From positions 1 to 5,191 of the forward strand of contig JAOTUP010000188.1 in NCBI GenBank assembly GCA_029863825.1: 5,191 nucleotides of DNA, read 5' to 3'. Positions 1-5,191 of the stretch are shown here, piece after piece (within the stretch, counting starts at the first letter, position 1; each line of letters begins with the position of its first letter). The notes below the pieces were generated by a model. The model saw only the letters and a list, made by a program, of their open reading frames with translations. It searched no databases and had not been told where the DNA came from. The DNA is from Acidobacteriota bacterium (GTDB taxonomy: Bacteria; Acidobacteriota; Thermoanaerobaculia; Multivoradales; JAHEKO01). Made by a program: the position numbers and the translations under genes.

Positions 1-2
1 TC

Positions 3-995
3 TCGACCCGCAACATTTTGCTCTCCGTGCCCCTCACGGATTCCTGGACCTGGTCGGTGTCCGGCGGCCAGATTGCGGCGGTCGGCGCCATCCTTGCCTT
101 GACCGCGATCAACTATGTAGGTCTTCGCGAGGGGGCGATGGTCCAGAACCTGCTGACGCTGCTCAAGATCGGCTCGATCGTCGCCATCGTCGCATGGGGG
201 CTCATGAGCGAGGCGCCCGAGACCTTTTCGCTTGCCGTCTCACGCCCGACCGGCAGCCTCCTGGCGGCATTCGGCGTCGGCATGATCGCTGCGCTCTGGA
301 CATACGACGGCTGGTACGGGCCCACCTTCTCGGCCGGCGAGATGCGAAACCCGGCCAGGCACCTGCCACTGGGACTGATTCTCGGCACCGGGATCATCAT
401 GCTGCTCTATCTCTCGATCAACGTCGTCTACTTCCGGGCGCTTTCGGTCGAGGCGATGGCCGAGACACCGCGCATTGCCGAAACTGCAGCTGCGGTCTTA
501 TTCGGCTCCGGTGCCGCACGACTGGTGTCCCTGGCCGTTGTCATCTCGACCCTCGGGTGTTTGTCCGCAACAATTCTCTACAGCCCGCGAATCTACCTGC
601 CAATGGCTCAGGACGGCGTCTTCTTCCGCTCGCTGGCGCACGTGCATTGGCGCTACCGCACACCCGGCAGAAGCCTCTGGGCGCAGAGCCTCTGGGCGGT
701 AGTCCTCACCTTGTCCGGAACCTACGAACAGCTCTACACCTACGTCGTGTTCGCGGCGGTGCTGTTTCACGTCGGCACCGGTGCCGCCGTCTTCGTACTC
801 AGGCGGCGCCATCCCGACGCGCCACGACCCTATAAGGTGTGGGGGTACCCGTGGGTCCCTCTGCTCTTCATCCTGGCGCTCATCGTCCTCGTGGGTAACA
901 CCCTGGTCGAGAAACCGATCGAGTCGCTGCTCGGCCTGGGCCTCGTGGCCCTTGGCGTCCCGGCCTACGTCTACTGGCGCCGACAGCGCGACTAG
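3..995 (+). CDS. APC-superfamily amino-acid permease, C-terminal part (5' end outside window)
   Basis: Inner-membrane secondary transporter of the amino acid-polyamine-organocation (APC) superfamily, closest in feel to the LAT/SteT-like exchangers. The frame is open to the left edge, so about 330 residues are visible and roughly the first 100 to 130 are missing. The TTG at 18 is only an internal codon, not a convincing start. About nine hydrophobic segments can be seen, fitting transmembrane helices 4 to 12 of a 12-helix LeuT-fold protein. Family hallmarks are NYVGLREGAMVQN followed by a TLLKIG helix, then ALWTYDGW, GEMRNPARHLP and a long LILGTGIIMLLYLSINVVYF helix. The tail is basic (WRRQRD), as expected for a cytoplasmic end. 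Its TAG stop (993-995) overlaps the stop of the convergent aminotransferase. Substrate cannot be read from sequence; the neighbouring amino-acid enzymes suggest an amino acid or derivative. Family assignment is firm, specificity unknown. Confidence 0.92.
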   Translation, partial: STRNILLSVPLTDSWTWSVSGGQIAAVGAILALTAINYVGLREGAMVQNLLTLLKIGSIVAIVAWGLMSEAPETFSLAVSRPTGSLLAAFGVGMIAALWTYDGWYGPTFSAGEMRNPARHLPLGLILGTGIIMLLYLSINVVYFRALSVEAMAETPRIAETAAAVLFGSGAARLVSLAVVISTLGCLSATILYSPRIYLPMAQDGVFFRSLAHVHWRYRTPGRSLWAQSLWAVVLTLSGTYEQLYTYVVFAAVLFHVGTGAAVFVLRRRHPDAPRPYKVWGYPWVPLLFILALIVLVGNTLVEKPIESLLGLGLVALGVPAYVYWRRQRD

Positions 996-2131
996 GCGCC
1001 GGCCGCCGCCGCAACGAGACCGCCCGCCTGTAGCTCGGCTCGCAGCCGCGCCAGGCCTTCGGCCATGTACTCGGGTCGGGCACCGAGCCAGATTCGCAAG
1101 TACCCCTCGAGGCCAAAGTGGATCCCCGGCACGACGAGTGTGCTCTGGTTACGGAGAATTTGCTGGCACAGCTCCAGACTCGGTGTCGACGATGCATAGC
1201 GGACGAAGCCGATCGCTCCCGCGGTCGGTGGCACGAAGGAGAAACCCTCACCGAGATCTTCAACCCAGCGGGAGAAACTGGCGAGACTCCTCTGGAGCAA
1301 CTGGCGACCGCGGGCATACAGCCGGTCCCGATTCTCCTGCCGCACGGCGATGCATGCCAGTGCATCCGAGAGCTTGCTGGGACAGATCGTCAACGAATCG
1401 TGCTGCGACCAGGTATCGGCGACGAGATCCTCCGGTCCGACAATCCAGCCGATGCGCACGCCCGGGATGCCGTACGCCTTCGACAGACCACTTGTCACGA
1501 TGACCCGATCGCTCATGCCCCAGAAGCTTTGCGTCCGATCAGCCTCGATCTCCGCTCCCAGGTAGACCTCGTCGGCGATCAGCCAGGCGTCCATCTCATC
1601 ACAGCGCTCGACGATGCGACGCATCGACTCTTCGCCCAGAACCGCGCCGGTGGGATTGTTCGGATTTGACACGTAGACCATGCGAGTCCGCGGATTGACC
1701 GCCTGCTCGAACTCGTCCCAATCGGGCTCCCAACCGCGGTCCGGTCGCAGGTGGAACCTGTTGACCTTGGCGCCGAGGCTTCGGGGAACACCCCAAAGCT
1801 GCATGTAGTTTGGTACTTCGAGGGCGAACTCATCGCCTTCCCGGAGCTGACTCAGCGCCGCGAGATAGTTGGCTTCGGACGTGCCGTTGGTGACCTCGAA
1901 GTTGTCTGGACCGGAACCTGGATAGACCTTCGAAAGAGCTTCGCGAAGCTCCGGCGTGCCGTTCGACTGGCTGTACGTCAGCGGCGTGTCGAGCGCGCGC
2001 TCGAGGTCGAAGCCCAGTTCCGTCATCTCCCGCAGAGTCACCGGAAGCACACCGCTCTCACTCATATCGAAGTCGACGACGTTCTCCCACGTCGACTGCA
2101 TCCGCTCCATTTCAAAGACTTCGATCTTCAT
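992..2131 (-). CDS. Class I/II (fold-type I) PLP-dependent aminotransferase
   Basis: Cytoplasmic PLP enzyme, most likely an amino-acid:2-oxoacid aminotransferase. The protein is 379 residues, normal for the family and apparently complete. All core residues are visible: Y109 in the position that stacks on the PLP ring, NPNNPTG at 156-162 with N159, D187 and Y190 in ADEVY, the Schiff-base lysine K218 in SGLSKAYG, R226 eight residues later, and R346 in YLRIW, which matches the substrate-carboxylate arginine (R386 of aspartate aminotransferase). The ATG at 2131 is preferred because GGAGG lies 8 bases upstream. It is the last gene of the minus-strand operon, 24 bases after the cyclodeaminase-family gene, and its TAG overlaps the permease stop in CTAG. 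The N-terminal half, with NGTSEANYLA and VPNYMQLWGVP, resembles aminotransferases sometimes annotated as capreomycidine-synthase-like, but nothing here supports that specific reaction. Amino donor unknown. Confidence 0.94.
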   Translation of the reverse strand: MKIEVFEMERMQSTWENVVDFDMSESGVLPVTLREMTELGFDLERALDTPLTYSQSNGTPELREALSKVYPGSGPDNFEVTNGTSEANYLAALSQLREGDEFALEVPNYMQLWGVPRSLGAKVNRFHLRPDRGWEPDWDEFEQAVNPRTRMVYVSNPNNPTGAVLGEESMRRIVERCDEMDAWLIADEVYLGAEIEADRTQSFWGMSDRVIVTSGLSKAYGIPGVRIGWIVGPEDLVADTWSQHDSLTICPSKLSDALACIAVRQENRDRLYARGRQLLQRSLASFSRWVEDLGEGFSFVPPTAGAIGFVRYASSTPSLELCQQILRNQSTLVVPGIHFGLEGYLRIWLGARPEYMAEGLARLRAELQAGGLVAAAAGA

Positions 2132-2139
2132 CCGCTCTT

Positions 2140-2144
2140 CCTCC
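2140..2144 (-). promoter_or_regulatory. Strong Shine-Dalgarno site for the aminotransferase
   Basis: On the minus strand the sequence reads GGAGGAAGAGCGGATG, placing GGAGG 8 bases before the ATG at 2131. It is the best ribosome-binding site of the operon. It fixes the aminotransferase start and lies within the 24-base gap after the stop of the preceding gene. Confidence 0.75.
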
Positions 2145-2155
2145 GTCGAACTCAG

Positions 2156-3091
2156 CTAGGCATTGACGACTTTGTCGTACACGTAGCTGGCAATATACAG
2201 GTCCTCGACGCCGAGCCCGGTGAAATCACACACCGTCACCGCGCTCTCATCCTGGAGCTGCGGCTCGTCACAGAAAGCGCCGGCTTCGACTGCTCGACCC
2301 GCTACGTGCGCCGCGTGCTGCAACTCCCCGAGTCGTGTGCACTGGTCGCGTGAGTCGACGAGAAGCAGGTCGCACTTTTCCAGAATCGACGACTCGAGCT
2401 CCTGCTTGCCAGGTGAGTCCGAGCCGACGGCCGAGATATGGGTTCCGGGACGAATGTCGGCAGCCGCCAGCAATGGCGTGCGGGCCGCGGTGACGGTCAC
2501 CAGCAAACTCGCGTGCTCCGCCACTGAAGCCGGCGAAGCCACGGGAATCACCTCGACGTCCGGCAGTATGGCCCTCATATCTTCGACATACGCATCGACG
2601 CGAGACGCCGTGCGTCCCCACACGACGACCTTTCGAAGATCCAGGACGGCAGCGTGAAGCCGCGCCTGCAGCCGAGCCTGAATCCCGGTGCCCACCACTC
2701 CCAGAACCGTATCGCGCCGCCCGAGCTCACGCGTCATCAGCGCTGAGACCGCCGCGGTGCGCGCATCCGTGAGATATCCGCCGTCCGCCAGAAAGGCCAA
2801 CGGCTCGCCCGTCTCCGCCGACGACAGGAGCATCATGCCGTTCCCCACAGACAGGCCCCGTTCGAGGTTCTTCGGGAAGCCGCTCGCGACCTTGACCGCG
2901 AAGTACCCTCCCCCGATTCGATAGCTCGACTTGATGTGGATTTCCGCGTCTTCGGGCAAGATCGCCAAGTGCATCGGCATCGGCGTGTCGCACTCACCGC
3001 GCGCCTGCGCGACGAGGGCATCGCGCATCGCGTCTATCGCCTCGAGGTCATTGAAGACACCCAGGATCGTCTCGTTCTCAATCACTCTCAT
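2156..3091 (-). CDS. Ornithine cyclodeaminase/mu-crystallin family protein (possible imine reductase, EutC/BhcD-like)
   Basis: NAD(P)-dependent cytoplasmic enzyme of 311 residues, normal length. The family includes ornithine cyclodeaminase, alanine dehydrogenase, ketimine reductases, iminosuccinate reductase BhcD and EutC of ectoine utilisation. Visible hallmarks are KSSY and FAVKVASGFP (K67 matching ornithine cyclodeaminase K69), DGGYLTDARTAA with R111, the Rossmann loop GVVGTGIQAR (131-140), and AVGSDSPGKQEL with D225 and K229 matching the catalytic Asp228 and Lys232. The end, VTVCDFTGLGVEDLYIA, is family-typical and resembles EutC from memory. No arginine lies between residues 32 and 57, where Arg45 of true ornithine cyclodeaminase, a substrate-carboxylate ligand, would fall; this argues against ornithine as substrate. 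The ATG at 3091 lies inside the 3' end of the dehydratase gene (14-base overlap), with only a weak GAAGAAAG upstream, so translational coupling is likely. Family firm; reaction inferred. Confidence 0.93.
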   Translation of the reverse strand: MRVIENETILGVFNDLEAIDAMRDALVAQARGECDTPMPMHLAILPEDAEIHIKSSYRIGGGYFAVKVASGFPKNLERGLSVGNGMMLLSSAETGEPLAFLADGGYLTDARTAAVSALMTRELGRRDTVLGVVGTGIQARLQARLHAAVLDLRKVVVWGRTASRVDAYVEDMRAILPDVEVIPVASPASVAEHASLLVTVTAARTPLLAAADIRPGTHISAVGSDSPGKQELESSILEKCDLLLVDSRDQCTRLGELQHAAHVAGRAVEAGAFCDEPQLQDESAVTVCDFTGLGVEDLYIASYVYDKVVNA

Positions 3092-4058
3092 GACACAGGA
3101 CTTTCTTCACCACTGCCGGTGCGACGTTCCGTCCTGACAGTATCAATACCAGAGGACCGCCTGGAGGGATGAATCTCTTTTCGAGGCAGGCCGCGACGGC
3201 CACTGCCGCCGACGGCTCGACGAGGTAGCGATGCTCACGCAGCATCCACAGCATCGCCGACATAATCTCTTGCTCCGACACCAGAGCAACCTGGTCGACA
3301 CGAGATTCAAGCACAGAGAAGCATAGAGATCCCATGCCTCCCTCGACGCCGCGAGCTACCGTCTCGATTGCAGGCAGTCTCGTCACTGCCTCGCCTGATT
3401 CGAGTGAAAGAGCGAGCCCTGGTGAGAGGACATGCTGACACGCGATGAGCTGGGGCGATGGCCGTGTCTCTTTCAGCACGTACCCTGCGCCGGCGGCCAT
3501 ACCACCGCCCCCGACCGGCAGCACCACTGCCGCCGGAGCGGAGACCTGTTGCAGGATCTCCGCCGCAAGCGTTCCGCCGTTCCCCGCCATGATCGCGAAA
3601 TCATCGAACGCCGAGATCCAGGTCGACGTGTCGGTTGCCGGCTGGCGCCGAGCCCATTCGGCGGTCTCGTCATATCCCGGAAACGGGGAGCGCACGACCT
3701 CGGCGCCGAGTGAGAGCATGCCATCCAGCTTGACCGGGTCGATACTCGCGGGGACGTACACGGTGAGCGGCACGTTGAGCTGACTGGCGCCATGGGCCAT
3801 TCCCAGCCCGTGGTTCCCCGCCGAACAGGTGACCACGCCCCTGGCCCGCTCCTCGGAAGTCAATCTCGACAGGCGGAACAGCGCCCCTCTCACCTTGAAC
3901 GAACCCGTCGGCTGCATGAACTCCAGCTTCAGGATCACCGGCACGCCGAGAATCCTGGACAACGCCGGCGAATCCTCCACCGGAGTCGGCACGAGGAGAG
4001 GCGACAAATACGTCACTGCATCCTCGATAAGAGGTCGGTCGAGTCGTGATCCCGTCAT
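3078..4058 (-). CDS. Threonine dehydratase-like fold-type II PLP enzyme (possible EutB-like)
   Basis: Predicted PLP-dependent beta-eliminating lyase (serine/threonine dehydratase family), first gene of the minus-strand operon. From the ATG at 4058 it is 326 residues, the usual catalytic-domain length; there is no C-terminal ACT domain, so it is unlike allosteric biosynthetic IlvA. Hallmarks: K55 in TGSFKVRGA (Schiff-base lysine), SAGNHG at 79-84, the phosphate-binding glycine loop VGGGGMAAG near 182-190, EPSAA at 281-285, and SGRNV at 308-312 where SGGN is commoner. The segment 205-222 lacks the E-P-x-x-A-D metal-site pattern of serine racemase-type enzymes. Start choice is uncertain: the frame stays open to a GTG at 4190, with another ATG at 4118, but those extra 44 residues are Arg-rich, match nothing typical of the family, and the GTG sits in a palindrome. 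No start has a good Shine-Dalgarno. Substrate unknown; EutB-like is my best guess. Confidence 0.93.
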   Translation of the reverse strand: MTGSRLDRPLIEDAVTYLSPLLVPTPVEDSPALSRILGVPVILKLEFMQPTGSFKVRGALFRLSRLTSEERARGVVTCSAGNHGLGMAHGASQLNVPLTVYVPASIDPVKLDGMLSLGAEVVRSPFPGYDETAEWARRQPATDTSTWISAFDDFAIMAGNGGTLAAEILQQVSAPAAVVLPVGGGGMAAGAGYVLKETRPSPQLIACQHVLSPGLALSLESGEAVTRLPAIETVARGVEGGMGSLCFSVLESRVDQVALVSEQEIMSAMLWMLREHRYLVEPSAAVAVAACLEKRFIPPGGPLVLILSGRNVAPAVVKKVLCHESD

Positions 4059-4338
4059 ATCGCGATTGGAGGGATGATGTCTGCTCCGAACCCCGTCTGG
4101 CCGCTTCTTGCGGATCATCTCGCGCTCGTGGCGGCAGGTCAAAAAGACCCCCAACAAGGGCCCGAAACCCAGTCCCTCGACGATCGTCACATGTTACGAT
4201 CATTGCTCACACAGGCCCTGATTGAAGGAGTATCCCGCTGACGATCCCCGAAGCGCGGCGCAATCAAATCTGGCCATCCGGACCGGCGGGTGAAGAGCAG
4301 GCGCATCGCTCTCCGCCCACAGCGCACAGGGCATCGAC
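4059..4338. other. Divergent intergenic region between the operon and the dehydrogenase gene
   Basis: This stretch separates two divergently read transcription units, so it should hold both promoters. The part from 4059 to 4190 is also an open extension of the dehydratase frame that I judge non-coding or uncertain. It contains the 20-base imperfect palindrome at 4182-4201, a further GACGATC at 4240-4246, and a strong but unattached Shine-Dalgarno-like GAAGGAG at 4224-4230. I see no convincing -35/-10 pair on either strand, no terminator hairpin with a T run, and no RNA gene. Confidence 0.5.
4182..4201. promoter_or_regulatory. Imperfect 20-base palindrome, candidate operator
   Basis: The sequence GATCGTCACATGTTACGATC equals its own reverse complement at 18 of 20 positions (mismatched pair at the 7th and 14th bases). 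It has perfect GATCGT/ACGATC arms and a perfect ACATGT core. Its left arm also belongs to a perfect 10-base palindrome GACGATCGTC at 4179-4188, and GACGATC recurs at 4240-4246. Twofold symmetry of about 20 bases between divergent genes suits a dimeric regulator such as a GntR or LysR/AsnC-type protein, but no regulator gene is visible in the window. Chance formation is possible because GATC-containing words are common here. Confidence 0.4.
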
Positions 4339-5191
4339 ATGACCCATCGCTACGTCGTCATCGGTGCGGGGCGCCAGGGGACGGCGGCGGCCTACGATCT
4401 CGGGCGCCACGGAGGCGCCTCGGAGGTCGTGATTGCCGACTGTGACGCCGCCGTCGCCGAGAGGGCCAGCCGTCGCGTGAACCGGCTGCTCTCGCGCTCG
4501 ATCGCGACTGCCGCTGCGGTCGACGCGACGAAGCCCGAAACGCTGAGGAATCTGCTGGAAGCCGCTGACAGCTGCGTCAGCGCCGTCCCGTATTTCCTCA
4601 ACCTCGATATCACCCGCGCGGCGATCGACTCGGGTACTCATTACTGCGACCTGGGGGGGAACACGGCGCTCGTGAGGAGCCAGCTCGAGCTGGACCCGGC
4701 GGCGCGAGAAGCCGGAGTCAGCGTCATTCCCGACTGCGGCCAAGTCCCCGGCATGGGAACGTCGCTCATGGTGTACACCATGGAACAACTGGACGATCCG
4801 GAAGAGGTCCGAATGTGGGACGGCGGTCTGCCACAGGAGCCTCAAGAGCCGTGGAACTATGCCTTGACGTTCAATATCGCCGGCCTCACCAACGAGTATG
4901 ACGGCCGGGCGACCTTCCTGCGCGGCGGCGAGTTGACCGAGGTCGACTGCTTCGATCCCGCGGGGTACGAAGTGGTGGAGTTCCCACCGCCGTTCGGCCG
5001 CCTCGAAGCCTTCGTCACCGCCGGCGGCACGTCGACTGCTCCCTGGACCTTTTCCGGAAAGTTGCGCACGTTCGAAAACCGAACGCTTCGCTACCCGGGC
5101 CACGCGGCGCAGTGGAAAGCCTTTCGCGACGCCGGTTTGTTTGCGCAGCACCCCATCGAGGTCGATGGTGTCCGCGTCATACCCCGACAGG
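4339..5191 (+). CDS. Saccharopine dehydrogenase family, lysine 6-dehydrogenase-like (3' end outside window)
   Basis: NAD(P)-dependent oxidoreductase; 284 residues are visible of an expected 370 to 400, and the frame is open at the right edge. The N-terminus is a Rossmann fold, YVVIGAGRQG, with the GxGxxG glycines at residues 9, 11 and 14 and an acidic residue at the end of the second strand (VVIADCD), a usual sign of NAD preference. Later come CVSAVPYFLNLDI, HYCDLGGN, VIPDCGQVPGMGTSLM and LEAFVTAGGTSTAPWTF followed by TLRYPGHAAQWK. This order matches, from memory, lysine 6-dehydrogenase of Geobacillus, which oxidises the epsilon-amino group of lysine to a semialdehyde that cyclises to piperideine-6-carboxylate. 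ATG 4339 is the only usable start: the frame is closed by TGA at 4291 and has no other start codon between. Its ribosome-binding site is weak (ACAGGG). Divergent from the three-gene operon. Substrate could be lysine or another diamino acid. Confidence 0.93.
   Translation, partial: MTHRYVVIGAGRQGTAAAYDLGRHGGASEVVIADCDAAVAERASRRVNRLLSRSIATAAAVDATKPETLRNLLEAADSCVSAVPYFLNLDITRAAIDSGTHYCDLGGNTALVRSQLELDPAAREAGVSVIPDCGQVPGMGTSLMVYTMEQLDDPEEVRMWDGGLPQEPQEPWNYALTFNIAGLTNEYDGRATFLRGGELTEVDCFDPAGYEVVEFPPPFGRLEAFVTAGGTSTAPWTFSGKLRTFENRTLRYPGHAAQWKAFRDAGLFAQHPIEVDGVRVIPRQ

Noticed and set aside
781..1503. 240-codon plus-strand open frame across the permease/aminotransferase junction
   Set aside because: It is out of frame with the permease and antisense to the aminotransferase; the composition (Arg, Ser, Pro) is that of a GC-rich shadow frame.
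992..2131. Capreomycidine synthase (viomycin-type antibiotic biosynthesis)
   Set aside because: Resemblance is at the level of the general aminotransferase fold, and no peptide synthetase or arginine hydroxylase gene is nearby.
1751..2353. 200-codon plus-strand open frame over the aminotransferase/cyclodeaminase-family junction
   Set aside because: Antisense to two well-supported genes with intact motifs, and no recognisable domain of its own.
2156..4058. Beta-hydroxyaspartate cycle (BhcB/BhcD) as a firm assignment
   Set aside because: The class V aminotransferase BhcA and aldolase BhcC are absent from the window, and the dehydratase lacks the metal-binding pattern expected for that type.
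4194..4222. Possible plus-strand promoter TTACGA then CCTGAT with a 17-base gap
   Set aside because: The -10 element matches consensus at only three positions; such pairs are expected by chance.
4264..5151. Long 295-codon open frame on the minus strand opposite the dehydrogenase gene
   Set aside because: It is the antisense shadow of a well-recognised saccharopine dehydrogenase-like gene; its translation is Arg/Gly-rich and has no recognisable domain.

Overview
The window is a GC-rich bacterial segment, with G or C at most third codon positions. It carries five protein-coding genes, all tied to amino-acid transport or amino-acid/imine chemistry. I cannot place the organism from the sequence. 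The tight packing, short Shine-Dalgarno sites and codon use fit a soil or marine bacterium of a GC-rich phylum. There are no rRNA or tRNA genes, insertion sequences, CRISPR arrays or phage genes, and no clear base-composition break.

Layout, left to right. (1) The C-terminal part of an APC-superfamily amino-acid permease is on the plus strand, cut by the left edge and ending at 995. (2) A three-gene minus-strand operon is read right to left. It starts with a threonine-dehydratase-like fold-type II PLP enzyme (about 4058 to 3078), continues with an ornithine cyclodeaminase/mu-crystallin family protein (3091 to 2156, overlapping the first by 14 bases), and ends with a class I/II PLP aminotransferase (2131 to 992, 24 bases further on and with a strong Shine-Dalgarno). 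The aminotransferase and permease meet tail to tail and share a CTAG that supplies both stop codons. (3) A divergent intergenic region holds an 18-of-20 palindrome that could be an operator. (4) A plus-strand saccharopine dehydrogenase/lysine 6-dehydrogenase-like gene starts at 4339 and runs off the right edge.

How they may work together (inference): the permease imports an amino acid or derivative. The dehydratase-like enzyme eliminates water or another beta group to give an enamine/imine. The cyclodeaminase-family protein reduces that imine with NAD(P)H. The aminotransferase and the lysine-dehydrogenase-like enzyme move or remove amino groups. A dehydratase plus cyclodeaminase-family pair has two known precedents: EutB/EutC of (hydroxy)ectoine utilisation, and BhcB/BhcD of the beta-hydroxyaspartate cycle. 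Details of the dehydratase favour the EutB type, but the hallmark partners of either pathway (ectoine hydrolase and deacetylase, or the hydroxyaspartate aldolase) are not in the window. The substrate is therefore unknown, and the combination is the most interesting thing here.
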